Positions 27,529 through 36,285 of a DNA stretch of 64,000 nucleotides are shown in pieces (position 1 is the stretch's first letter; each line of letters starts with the position of its first letter). The DNA comes from an uncultured Granulosicoccaceae bacterium. GTDB taxonomy: Bacteria > Pseudomonadota > Gammaproteobacteria > Granulosicoccales > Granulosicoccaceae. Under the pieces are notes generated by a model that had not been told where the DNA came from, did no database searches, and saw only the letters and a list, made by a program, of their open reading frames with translations. The stretch lies in assembly GCA_937951345.1 (NCBI GenBank), contig CALFCF010000007.1, forward strand, positions 1 to 64,000, given 5' to 3'. The position numbers were made by a program, and so were the translations under genes.

Positions 27529-28004
27529 ATTTTTGATTCCTCTAGGAAGCTAGGAAGTAGAGAAGGGCCATAGACCCTCGTTCCCACGATAAAAAAGACA
27601 AAGCGCGCTATTCTAACGTCAAACTGACAATATTGGCACCGTTGCTTTACCTGCAACGCGGTCTGATAACGTTACAGCTCTCCGATCAAACCACCCGTAA
27701 GTGGCATTTGTGCGTGTCCTGAATGCCGCTGAATGCCACTTTCGATAGCGGCTGCCCGTCAAACCACCCAAACCCGGTTTTTAGGGGTTCTGAATACGCC
27801 CACCGCGTCGCTGGGCCCGGAGTTTAGAGGGTAACTATCGCTGACTATCGGGTTCTGACTATCAGACTCTCGATGAGTGTAGGGCAGGGCCGCGGGTACG
27901 CAAATCCTTGTAGCGGATGCCGTTAGCCCTTTTTCAGGTCTGTCTTTTTGTATACATGTTGTATACTGCGGCTTTGCACAGGTTGGGACTGCACGGCTAA
28001 TTCA
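27529..28004. other. Intergenic region with repeats and a GntR-type operator
   Basis: About 475 bases between divergent hppA and gntR genes. It contains an 11-base direct repeat TCAAACCACCC (27686-27696 and 27759-27769). Between the copies is a 10-base inverted repeat AAGTGGCATT/AATGCCACTT (27699-27708, 27732-27741). The operator listed next is near its right end. No ORF or RNA gene is convincing. Confidence 0.5.
27950..27966. promoter_or_regulatory. Candidate GntR operator upstream of the MttB-like operon
   Basis: GTATACATGTTGTATAC carries two GTATAC half-sites with a 5-base spacer, 39 bases before the proposed gntR start. FadR/FCD-type GntR proteins commonly bind short palindromes of the TGTATACA or TGGTATACCA kind. 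The place suggests autoregulation of the operon by its own first gene (inference). Confidence 0.6.
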
Positions 28005-28712
28005 GTGAAATCAGATAACAAACAACGTGCGCTGACTCAGCTGCAGCGACGCATTCTGTCGCTGGATCTTGCGCCCGGTCAGGCGTTGGATGAAGTGGTG
28101 CTTTGTCAGCAGTACGGATTGTCGCGCACACCGCTACGTGAGGTGTTGCAACGTCTGGCAGGTCAAGGGTATGTACAGTTGACCATGCATCGCGGTGCGC
28201 ATGTGTCATCGATGGACATGGTGACGATGCGAAATTTCTTCCAGACAGCACCGATGGTGTATGCCGCCATTTCACGCCTTGCGGTCGAGCATGCCAGCGC
28301 CGATCAATTGGTGACGTTAAAAAAAATTCAAATGCGATTTCGACGGGCTGTTAGCAATGCGGCCGTTGCAGATATGGTCGAGCAAAACCATCGTTTTCAC
28401 GAGGCGATCGGAGAAATGGCAGCTTCACCCTATTTGTCACCGAGCCTCGAACGCTTGTTGATCGACCACACGCGTATGAGTCACCGCTTCTACCGGTCTG
28501 CGTTGTCAGGCGCGAACTCGCAAGTGGACGTGGCTTGTGATCAGCATGACAGGTTAATTGCGGCAATCGAAAAGCGGTGCGTATCCGGTGCTGTCGCCGA
28601 GACGCTTGCGCATTGGGAATTATCACGTGTTGAAATCGATAAATATGTACAGCCTGACGCATTGCCGTTTGATGTATTGGAAACTGCTGACGCTTCGGAG
28701 AGTGTTGGATGA
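28005..28712 (+). CDS. GntR family transcriptional regulator with FCD domain
   Basis: A 235-aa DNA-binding regulator. The N-terminal winged helix shows LDEVVLCQQYGLSRTPLREV and LAGQGYVQLTMHRGAHVSS, and a helical FCD ligand domain follows, with metal-binding His candidates in NHRFHEAIGEM and later helices. I chose the GTG at 28005 because the GTATAC operator occupies the DNA further upstream; the frame reaches a TTG at 27948 that would put the operator inside the gene. The stop overlaps the next start by 4 bases, so it is the first cistron of the catabolic operon and probably senses the pathway substrate. Confidence 0.85.
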   Translation: MKSDNKQRALTQLQRRILSLDLAPGQALDEVVLCQQYGLSRTPLREVLQRLAGQGYVQLTMHRGAHVSSMDMVTMRNFFQTAPMVYAAISRLAVEHASADQLVTLKKIQMRFRRAVSNAAVADMVEQNHRFHEAIGEMAASPYLSPSLERLLIDHTRMSHRFYRSALSGANSQVDVACDQHDRLIAAIEKRCVSGAVAETLAHWELSRVEIDKYVQPDALPFDVLETADASESVG

Positions 28713-29686
28713 TGAAATTTGAAGGTATTTACACACCCGTTGTTACACCTCACACAGCCGACTACGCGATTGATACAGACAGGTTTGCTGCTGCTATCGA
28801 TCTGCTGATTGATGCAGGAGTGGCCGGTTTGATCATCGCAGGGACGACCGGTGAATACTATGCCCAGTCCTTTGATGAACGTGTATCGCTGATGAGAACC
28901 GCGAACGATGTTATTAATAAACGCGTACCGTTAATCATAGGTACCGGTGCTATCCGCACAGAAGATTCGGTAGCTTATGCAGAAGCGGCAGTGAAAGCCG
29001 GTGCAGATGCACTGCTTGTCACCACACCACCTTATGCCTATCCAACCGGGCGTGAAATCGCACTTCACGCCATGGCTATCGAACGTGCTGCTAGCTTGCC
29101 TGTCATGTTGTACAACTATCCCGGGCGGATGTCGGTCAATATGGACGAGGAAACGCTCGATCGCCTGGGGCGCAATCCGAACTTCTGCGCGATCAAGGAG
29201 AGTTCCGGTGATCCGAATCGATTGCATATGCTGGCCCGCGAGTACCCCAACATCCAGTTGTCGTGTGGCATGGATGATCAGGCGCTTGAATTTTTTGCCT
29301 GGGGTGCGCGCTCGTGGGTGTGTGCAGGTTCCAACTTTGCGCCGGAAGCACACATTGCGCTCTACAAAGCTTGTGCACTTGAAGGCAACTTCGACAAGGG
29401 CCGTCGCATCATGTCAGCCATGCTGCCGTTGATGCGTGTGCTGGAGCAGGGTGGCAAGTTTGTTCAGTGCATAAAGTACGGCCTGACACTCAGGGGTATT
29501 GATGCCGGGCCTCCACGCAAACCACTGCAACCGCTTAACAAGGACGAGAAGCGAGCGCTTGCGGAAGTGGTCAACACCATGAACACGACGATTGAACAGA
29601 TTGAGGCGGAAACGTTAAAGACAGGTGATGCGCGCGGCGTGGCTGCACCGGTCTCGGTAATCGGGCAGCGGGAGAAACGTGCATGA
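28709..29686 (+). CDS. Dihydrodipicolinate synthase family lyase/hydratase
   Basis: A 325-aa TIM-barrel class I aldolase-type enzyme. Markers are the N-terminal YTPVVTPHT strand, AGTTGEYY (the GTTGE substrate loop), the Tyr in LYNYPGR, and the Schiff-base lysine in CAIKESSGD. In this family the reaction may be aldol cleavage, dehydration or deamination of a 2-oxo acid or cyclic imine. Biosynthetic DapA is unlikely because the gene sits in a catabolic operon next to an aldehyde dehydrogenase. A role like the pyrroline-4-hydroxy-2-carboxylate deaminase of hydroxyproline breakdown is possible. Both ends overlap neighbours by 4 bases. Confidence 0.85.
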   Translation: MMKFEGIYTPVVTPHTADYAIDTDRFAAAIDLLIDAGVAGLIIAGTTGEYYAQSFDERVSLMRTANDVINKRVPLIIGTGAIRTEDSVAYAEAAVKAGADALLVTTPPYAYPTGREIALHAMAIERAASLPVMLYNYPGRMSVNMDEETLDRLGRNPNFCAIKESSGDPNRLHMLAREYPNIQLSCGMDDQALEFFAWGARSWVCAGSNFAPEAHIALYKACALEGNFDKGRRIMSAMLPLMRVLEQGGKFVQCIKYGLTLRGIDAGPPRKPLQPLNKDEKRALAEVVNTMNTTIEQIEAETLKTGDARGVAAPVSVIGQREKRA

Positions 29687-31188
29687 GCGAATTACTGACC
29701 GAGGGTGAATACCGTGCGCTCGTTGCATCGATTGATCTGCCGCATATGCCGTTTATTGACGGGCGATTCTCTACTGCCGGTGGTAACGCGTTCGCCACCA
29801 CTAACCCGGCGACCGGTGAAACACTGGCAGAGATAGGCGGTTGCAGTAGTGCAGATGTAGACAAAGCAGTGGGTAAGGCGCGGCAGGCGTTTGAACAAGG
29901 CATTTGGTCACGCATGCACCCGTCAGATCGTAAGGATGTTTTGATCCGTCTGTGCAAACTAATGACGCGTAATCGCCGCGAACTTGCTGTGATGGAGTCA
30001 ATCGATAGCGGTAAACCGATCCGTGACTGTGTGTTAATTGATTTACCTGAATCGATTAACACCATCAAGTGGCATGCTGAACTGATAGACAAAATATACG
30101 ATCAGTCGGCACCTGTTGGCGATGATGCGATGGCGCTTGTACAACGTGAGCCTGTCGGTGTTGTTGCCGCCGTGTTGCCCTGGAATTTTCCGTTGCTGAT
30201 GCTTGCCTGGAAAATTGCGCCGGCGCTTGCTGCCGGTAATTCGGTATTGGTTAAACCGGCAGAACAAACCACACTGACGGCGTTGAAAGTTGCCGAGCTT
30301 GCCAGTGAGGCTGGTGTGCCTGATGGGGTGCTGCAAGTGTTACCCGGTGATGGTCCGTCCGTTGGTGAACCGCTCGGTGTGCATCCGGATATTGACCTTG
30401 TTACGTTTACCGGATCGACAGAAACTGGCCGCCGTTTTTTGCGCTACGCCGCTGACAGTAATTTAAAACGCGTAGTTCTCGAATGTGGGGGTAAGAATCC
30501 GGCGCTGGTGTTTGATGATGCTGAAGACCTTGATCTGGTTGCCGATCATATTGTTAATGGTGCGTTCTGGAATATGGGGGAGAACTGCTCGGCCTGTTCG
30601 CGATTGATCGTTGATCGGCAGGTTAAAGATGAGCTGCTTGGACACATAGAGACGCGAGTGCGTAGTTGGCGCACGGGCAATCCGCTGAATCCAGCCAACC
30701 ATCTCGGTGCATTGATCGACAGCGAGCACGTTAATAAAGTGAAGGGTTATCTGCAGATGACCGGTAGTGGTTCGGTTGTGCGCGGTGGTACGAGTGATGG
30801 TCCGTTTATCGAACCCACAATTATCGATAACGTTTCGCCTGATGACAAAATCGCACAGGAAGAAATCTTCGGTCCGCTGTTGTCTGTCATACCGGTCTCG
30901 TCATCCGATGAGGCGATTCAAATAGCCAATGCATCACCTTACGGATTAACCGCCAGCGTGTTCTCGGCAAATGGACGGCGGGCGCTTCGGTCAGCGCGTG
31001 CTATTCGCGCCGGTACAGTCACTGTCAATTGTTATGGCGAAGGTGATATTACCACGCCCTTCGGTGGTTACAAACAATCCGGGTTTGGCGGGCGCGACAA
31101 CGGTGTGCATGCACATGAGCAGTACACAGAATTAAAAACAATCTGGTTTGATCTGTCAGATCCAGCAGATGGGGACCGTCTGGTATGA
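29683..31188 (+). CDS. NAD(P)-dependent aldehyde dehydrogenase
   Basis: A 501-aa ALDH-superfamily enzyme oxidising an aldehyde to an acid. The catalytic set is complete: VLPWNFPLLM (oxyanion Asn), the general-base Glu in LECGGKNP, and the nucleophilic Cys in MGENCSACSR (the first Cys aligns best). FTGSTETGR is the nucleotide loop, EEIFGPLLSV binds NAD ribose, and PFGGYKQSGFG closes the C-terminus. It is closest in feel to the gamma-aminobutyraldehyde/betaine-aldehyde group, consistent with an amine-derived semialdehyde as substrate. It is coupled on both sides by ATGA overlaps. Confidence 0.88.
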   Translation: MSELLTEGEYRALVASIDLPHMPFIDGRFSTAGGNAFATTNPATGETLAEIGGCSSADVDKAVGKARQAFEQGIWSRMHPSDRKDVLIRLCKLMTRNRRELAVMESIDSGKPIRDCVLIDLPESINTIKWHAELIDKIYDQSAPVGDDAMALVQREPVGVVAAVLPWNFPLLMLAWKIAPALAAGNSVLVKPAEQTTLTALKVAELASEAGVPDGVLQVLPGDGPSVGEPLGVHPDIDLVTFTGSTETGRRFLRYAADSNLKRVVLECGGKNPALVFDDAEDLDLVADHIVNGAFWNMGENCSACSRLIVDRQVKDELLGHIETRVRSWRTGNPLNPANHLGALIDSEHVNKVKGYLQMTGSGSVVRGGTSDGPFIEPTIIDNVSPDDKIAQEEIFGPLLSVIPVSSSDEAIQIANASPYGLTASVFSANGRRALRSARAIRAGTVTVNCYGEGDITTPFGGYKQSGFGGRDNGVHAHEQYTELKTIWFDLSDPADGDRLV

Positions 31189-32783
31189 CACAAGAGTCGT
31201 CAGGTTCAGCAGGCGCAAGTGCTCGACATCCGGGTCTTGCTGAGGGACGTACACGCCGTGGCGGGCGTGATGCATTGCGTAAAAAGCGTGCGAAGCGCAA
31301 CACCGCCATGCTGCCGGCACTGAAACGTCAATTGCCGCTGGTAGAGCCGATGAGTCAGGAGCAAATCGAGAAGATCGATGATGCATCCATGGCAATTCTT
31401 GAAGATGTCGGTGTGGTGTTCCGTGATGATCAGGCGATTGCCGACTGGCGTGCAGCCGGTGCCGACATACGCGATGGCGATCGTGTTCATCTCGACCGCG
31501 GGCTTGTACGCGAATTAATCAAAACGATTCCATCGAGCTTTACGTTTCATGCGCGCAACCCGCAAAACAATCTGCCGTTCGGTGGTGACTACTCGATGTT
31601 TGTACCGATGACCGGTGCACCATACCTGCGCGATCGTCAGGACAAACGACGTGGTCCGACGCTCGACGATCTGGCCGACTTTCACAAACTCTCACACGTA
31701 CTGCCCTGCATTCATTCGAGCGCCCATCACATTGTCGAACCGATGGATCATGTGGTGTCGCATCGTCATCTGCGCATCACGTACTCGTCCATGAAACACT
31801 CCGACAAAACATTTATGGGCATGACAACTTCGGGTCGTAACGCCGAAGATGTGTTGGATATGTGTGCGATTCTGTTTGGTGAAGAATTTCTTGAAGAGCA
31901 CGCTGTTGTAACCGGTAATTGCAACGGTAATTCGCCATTGGTCTGGGACGAGACGATGCTCTGCGCAATGCGTGCGTTTAATCGCCGCAATCAACCGGTA
32001 CTGTGTTCGCCATTTGTACTTGGAGGTGCGAATACACCAGCCTCCACTGCACCCGCAGTTGCGCAATTGAATGCTGAAGCGCTATCAGCACTGGCCTATA
32101 CACAGGTGGTGCGCAAAGGTTGTCCTGCGATTTACGGTCACTATCTGTCTACGGTATCCATGGCATCCGGTGCACCGATGGCAGGCACACCTGAAATCAG
32201 TCTGATGAATTTCATGATCGGTCAGCTGGCGCGTTACTACGATGTCCCGTGGCGTACATCTAACACACTGGGTGGCGCCAAAACACTTGATGCGCAGGCC
32301 GGTTACGAAAGTGCATCAACATTGATGGCCGTGATGCTCTCCGGTGCGAACTACCTCTGGCATTCGGCAGGCTGGAATGAAGCCGGTATGCATTGCTCGA
32401 TGGCGAAATTTGTTGTCGATGCTGAACAGTGCGCAATGGCTTATCGGATGGCCGAGGGGATTCGCTGGGATGACTTCGACGAGGGTCTGGCAGCAGTACG
32501 CGATATCGGTCCGGGTGGTCACTATCTCGGACACGCGCACACGCTGGAGAAATTTCAAAGCGCTTTTTTTATGCCAACACTGTTTGACAACAATTCGATT
32601 GAGCAATGGATTGCTGACGGCAGCCGCGAGATCACAGCGCGCGCATTGACCGAAGTCGGAAAGTTGCTGGACAGTTATGAAGAGCCAACACTCGATGTGT
32701 CAGTTGACGAAGCCTTGCGTGATTACATTGCCCGTCGTGAACGGGAAATACCTGCTGTTGATGCGTTAAACACCGAGCATTAA
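31185..32783 (+). CDS. MttB-like (trimethylamine methyltransferase family) protein without pyrrolysine
   Basis: A 532-aa member of the MttB superfamily. After a basic N-terminal tail it has the family barrel, with recognisable blocks EDVGVVFRDD, MFVPMTGAPYLRDR, THHIVEP-like AHHIVEPMDHV, VTGNCNGNSPLVWDETM and GAKTLDAQAGYES. True MttB reads an in-frame UAG as pyrrolysine; this gene is one uninterrupted frame, so it belongs to the non-Pyl branch. Characterised members demethylate betaines (glycine betaine, proline betaine, carnitine) onto a corrinoid protein. No corrinoid partner is encoded nearby. Function is inferred as N-demethylation of a quaternary amine. Confidence 0.83.
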   Translation: MTQESSGSAGASARHPGLAEGRTRRGGRDALRKKRAKRNTAMLPALKRQLPLVEPMSQEQIEKIDDASMAILEDVGVVFRDDQAIADWRAAGADIRDGDRVHLDRGLVRELIKTIPSSFTFHARNPQNNLPFGGDYSMFVPMTGAPYLRDRQDKRRGPTLDDLADFHKLSHVLPCIHSSAHHIVEPMDHVVSHRHLRITYSSMKHSDKTFMGMTTSGRNAEDVLDMCAILFGEEFLEEHAVVTGNCNGNSPLVWDETMLCAMRAFNRRNQPVLCSPFVLGGANTPASTAPAVAQLNAEALSALAYTQVVRKGCPAIYGHYLSTVSMASGAPMAGTPEISLMNFMIGQLARYYDVPWRTSNTLGGAKTLDAQAGYESASTLMAVMLSGANYLWHSAGWNEAGMHCSMAKFVVDAEQCAMAYRMAEGIRWDDFDEGLAAVRDIGPGGHYLGHAHTLEKFQSAFFMPTLFDNNSIEQWIADGSREITARALTEVGKLLDSYEEPTLDVSVDEALRDYIARREREIPAVDALNTEH

Positions 32784-34150
32784 TGCAACACACAGTCAGT
32801 CAGTTGCCGGTTGATCCGGGTCCGGCGGCCTGGGATGCGATTCTGCCGCCGGCGACAAAACGAAACAGCCTTGCAGGTAACATTGACTGCGACTGGCTGG
32901 TGATCGGTGCCGGCTTTGCCGGTTTGTCAGCTGCCAGACGTCTGACCGAGCTGCACCCGCAACAGACTATTGTGGTGCTTGAAGCCACGCAGGTAGCAAC
33001 CGGTGCGTCCGGACGTAACTCAGGTTTCATGATAGATGTACCGCACGAACTGACCGCATCCGGCTATACGCGCGATACCGGCACGGGTGCTGACAACAGC
33101 AAACTCGACAATACACGGCGAGAAATTCGACTGAATCGTGCTGCCATTGATTATGCGATCAAAGCGCGTGACGAGTTTGCCATGCCTGAGGAAGCGATAC
33201 GCTTAAGCGGTAAGATCAATGGCGCCTTGTCTGAGCGTGGTCAAACACATAACGATACTTATGTGCGAAACCTCGACGAACTAAACGAGCCCTGGAAACG
33301 GCTGGACGGCAATGCCATGCACGCTGTTACCGGATCAAGCGCTTACATCGACGGTTTGCAAACGCCGGGAACGGCCATGCTGCAACCGGCGTTGTACACA
33401 CGTTTACTGGCAGAGGGTATAGAAAATCGGGGTGTTCGACTGTTTGAATTTTCACCGGTGATATCAATCGGACAACAAGGTGATGAGTGGCGTGTCAGCA
33501 CACCGGATGGTTCTGTTAGAGCATCTCGGCTTTTTGTAACCGTTAACGGTCATCTGCAAAGTTTCGGATTTTACACCCGGCATCTGGCCCACGTGTTTAC
33601 GTATGGTTCGATGACGCGGGCGCTGACGCCACATGAAATTGCAGCGCTCGGTGGGGAATCTCATTGGGCGTTAACACCGGCAGATGCATTGGGTACAACA
33701 GTACGACGCGTCTCAGGTGTCGGTGGTGATCGTTTGATCATTCGAAACCGCGCCAGCTACGATCCGTCAATGACGATCAATGAAGCACGTCTTAAAGACG
33801 TCTCTGCGACGCATGACCGATCATTCAGTGTGCGCTTTCCAATGCTTGACGATGTTCAAATGGAATACCGCTGGGGTGGCCGTTTGTGTATGGCACGCAA
33901 CGGCGGTACGGTGTTTGGCGAAATAGCCCCGGGTGTCTACAGTGCCTGTTGTCAGAACGGTCTGGGTACGGCACGTGGCACGATTGGCGGTAAACTGGTT
34001 GCTGAACTTGCCAGTGGCCATGAGTCAACGCTGCTCGATGCTATGCAACGCGAGCCCAAACCGGATCGCTTGCCGCCGAAGGTGCTGGCGAAAATTGGTG
34101 CTACGCTGCAGATCCGCTGGGGTGAGCATCGCGCCGGGCGCGAACTGTAA
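32783..34150 (+). CDS. FAD-dependent amine/amino-acid oxidase (DAO/PuuB-like)
   Basis: A 455-aa flavoprotein with the FAD motif LVIGAGFAGLSAARRL and the GASGRNSGF loop typical of gamma-glutamylputrescine oxidase and related DAO-family amine oxidases. The C-terminal FAD contact is CCQNGLGTARGT. No signal peptide is seen. Its ATG shares a base with the MttB-like stop (TAATG). In the operon it would oxidise the demethylated secondary or tertiary amine, giving an imine or aldehyde for the neighbouring DapA-family and aldehyde dehydrogenase enzymes (inference). Confidence 0.85.
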   Translation: MQHTVSQLPVDPGPAAWDAILPPATKRNSLAGNIDCDWLVIGAGFAGLSAARRLTELHPQQTIVVLEATQVATGASGRNSGFMIDVPHELTASGYTRDTGTGADNSKLDNTRREIRLNRAAIDYAIKARDEFAMPEEAIRLSGKINGALSERGQTHNDTYVRNLDELNEPWKRLDGNAMHAVTGSSAYIDGLQTPGTAMLQPALYTRLLAEGIENRGVRLFEFSPVISIGQQGDEWRVSTPDGSVRASRLFVTVNGHLQSFGFYTRHLAHVFTYGSMTRALTPHEIAALGGESHWALTPADALGTTVRRVSGVGGDRLIIRNRASYDPSMTINEARLKDVSATHDRSFSVRFPMLDDVQMEYRWGGRLCMARNGGTVFGEIAPGVYSACCQNGLGTARGTIGGKLVAELASGHESTLLDAMQREPKPDRLPPKVLAKIGATLQIRWGEHRAGREL

Positions 34151-34184
34151 CCCGGGATAACTCAGAAACAGGTAAGGGACCGGC

Positions 34185-35081
34185 ATGCCAGAGCTTCGTA
34201 TTCTTGATTGCCATCATCACTTTTGGCACCCGCAGGATGACAACCATCCCTGGCTATGCCGTCGACCGTTGATACCTTTTCGCTACGGCGACTATTCCGC
34301 TATCTGCAAGCCGTTTATGCCACCTGATTATGATGCAGCAGTAAAACCATGGAATGTGGTGGCGTCCGTAACAATGGAAGGCGAGTGGAACCCGAGCGAT
34401 CCGATCGGTGAATTGCACTGGCTACACGCACTGCAGGAGTCCTGTGGACGTCCACAGGCGCATGCTGCTCAAATCTGGCTTGATCGCGACGATCTGGGCT
34501 CGGTACTTGAACAAACGGCGGCCTTCCCGTTTGTGCGCTCGGTGCGTCAGAAACCCCGGGTGTATGACAGGCCCGGGCAGGGGCGCAGTAGCATGAACGA
34601 TCAGGCATTTATTAACGGGTTCAAGCAACTGTCAAACTATGGTTTGCATTTCGAGCTGCAAACACCGTGGTGGCACTTACCCGAAGCGCTTGACCTCGCG
34701 CGGCATGATGACAGCACGATGCTGATTATCAATCACACCGGTCTGCCGGGTGATCGTACGGCAGAGAGTTTGTCCGGTTGGGAGGCGGCCTTGCGCGAAC
34801 TTGCCGTGTTACCGCAAACGCGAATAAAAATATCCGGTCTGGGTGAACCCGATAACGCGTTCACGCTGGATGCCAATCGGGAGGTGGTGTTGAAGACGAT
34901 CGATATATTCGGGGTGGAGCGTTGTATGTTCGCATCCAACTATCCGGTTGACAGTCTGTTTGTGGATTTCAATACACTGTATTCAATATTCGATGCGATC
35001 ACGGCGGATTTCACGGCGGCCGAACGTGATCGGCTTTTCTGCACCAATGCCGCTGACGTCTACGCGGTGGCTGTGGGATAG
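34185..35081 (+). CDS. Amidohydrolase family (TIM-barrel metal-dependent hydrolase)
   Basis: A 298-aa amidohydrolase-2 type protein. It opens with DCHHHFWHP, the HxH metal ligands on strand 1. Later blocks are LHFELQTPWW, the His in IINHTGLPG, IKISGLGEPD and the Asp-region MFASNYPVDS. The layout resembles lactonases such as L-fuconolactonase or 2-pyrone-4,6-dicarboxylate lactonase. It follows the FAD oxidase by 34 bases with an AGGTAAGGG site and probably hydrolyses a lactone or lactam intermediate of the pathway. It is the last gene of the operon. Confidence 0.82.
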   Translation: MPELRILDCHHHFWHPQDDNHPWLCRRPLIPFRYGDYSAICKPFMPPDYDAAVKPWNVVASVTMEGEWNPSDPIGELHWLHALQESCGRPQAHAAQIWLDRDDLGSVLEQTAAFPFVRSVRQKPRVYDRPGQGRSSMNDQAFINGFKQLSNYGLHFELQTPWWHLPEALDLARHDDSTMLIINHTGLPGDRTAESLSGWEAALRELAVLPQTRIKISGLGEPDNAFTLDANREVVLKTIDIFGVERCMFASNYPVDSLFVDFNTLYSIFDAITADFTAAERDRLFCTNAADVYAVAVG

Positions 35082-35244
35082 CCATTCCTGATTGCCGTAT
35101 CAGGTGGTTGCGACAAAGCTGGTTGCAGCAACCTAAGTTGTAATGAAAATGATCTGATTTTCCGTCAAACAAGACGGGCGCACTTGCACTCCATGGTCTA
35201 TCTTTACAGGTTGGCCCAATCCAACCACCATCCGGGTATTTACG

Positions 35245-36285
35245 GTGCGCTTGAATCCCATATCCATCAAAACTGAGTCTTTGCCATTGCCAGGCAGGCC
35301 CTGCCGCTGGCTGATCGCAGTTATTCCAGCCTTCATGCTGTCGCTAGTGTTTGCACTGCCTTCGCAGGCGGAATCCGGTAGTTATCTGGAACGTGCCGAT
35401 GTCCAGGCCTGGGTTGACGAAACCGTTAAAAAAACGCTACTCGAAAAAGACTGGGTGACTTTACAACTCTCGCGCGCGACCCGTCAGCAATCAGTGATCG
35501 AACGGATTTCCAAGCCTGCTGAAAAGACATTGAACTGGGGTGAGTATCGCCAGATTTTTATAAAACCGAAACGCATCGATGCCGGCCGGCAGTTTCTGGT
35601 AGAACATAAAAAACTCTTCGATGAGGCGGAGGCGCGATACGGCGTGCCGGCTTCTGTGATTGCCGCGATCATTGGTGTTGAAACCTTTTATGGACGTTAC
35701 AAAGGCAAGGATGAAGCGCTCTCGGCGCTGGCAACGCTCGCTTTTGATTATCCGCGGCGCGCCAAATTTTTCAGTAATGAACTGCGTGAGTTTTTATTGC
35801 TTGCCAAAGAAGAATCTCTTGATCCTCTGGCAATAAAGGGGAGCTATGCGGCGGCGATGGGTATGCCACAGTTCATTGCCAGTAGTTATCGACACTATGC
35901 GGTGGATTTTGATAACGATGGTACGCGCGATTTGTGGTCAAGCCATGCGGATATTATTGGCAGCGTTGCAAATTACCTTTCTGTGCATGGCTGGATTGCC
36001 AATGACCCGGTGGCTGAGCGGGTAAAACCGGGTACTGCAGACTATTCGAACCTGCTGACAAAAGGATTGGATCCGCAACTGCGGCGCCGGCAGTTACACA
36101 GTGTTGGTATACGCACTACTGCCTATTCGGAAAAAGAAAAATCGTTGATGCAGCTGGAAACCGGTGATGGCAACCAGTTGTGGGTTGGTTTCCATAATTT
36201 TTATGTGATAACGCGCTATAACCGCAGTCGTTTGTACGCAATGGCGGTGCACGAACTTAGCAAGGCACTCGATGAAAACGTTTAA
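35245..36285 (+). CDS. mltB: Lytic murein transglycosylase B
   Basis: Cleaves the MurNAc-GlcNAc bond of peptidoglycan, forming 1,6-anhydro ends. The 346-aa protein has a signal peptide (LPSQAES) without a clear lipobox, so it is probably a soluble or SltB-like periplasmic form. The catalytic Glu lies in AAIIGVETFYGRYKGKD, followed by MGMPQFIASSYRHYAVDFD (the Ca-binding-loop region) and GSVANYLSVHGW. The start is GTG at 35245. It overlaps rlpA by 14 bases in a cell-wall cluster. Confidence 0.93.
   Translation: MRLNPISIKTESLPLPGRPCRWLIAVIPAFMLSLVFALPSQAESGSYLERADVQAWVDETVKKTLLEKDWVTLQLSRATRQQSVIERISKPAEKTLNWGEYRQIFIKPKRIDAGRQFLVEHKKLFDEAEARYGVPASVIAAIIGVETFYGRYKGKDEALSALATLAFDYPRRAKFFSNELREFLLLAKEESLDPLAIKGSYAAAMGMPQFIASSYRHYAVDFDNDGTRDLWSSHADIIGSVANYLSVHGWIANDPVAERVKPGTADYSNLLTKGLDPQLRRRQLHSVGIRTTAYSEKEKSLMQLETGDGNQLWVGFHNFYVITRYNRSRLYAMAVHELSKALDENV

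Noticed and set aside
28709-29686. Biosynthetic DapA (lysine pathway)
   Set aside because: Motifs fit the wider family, but the gene is embedded in a catabolic operon with aldehyde dehydrogenase and amine oxidase genes.
31185-32783. Possible pyrrolysine-containing trimethylamine methyltransferase
   Set aside because: The frame has no internal UAG and no pyl genes are nearby, so this is the non-pyrrolysine branch of the family.
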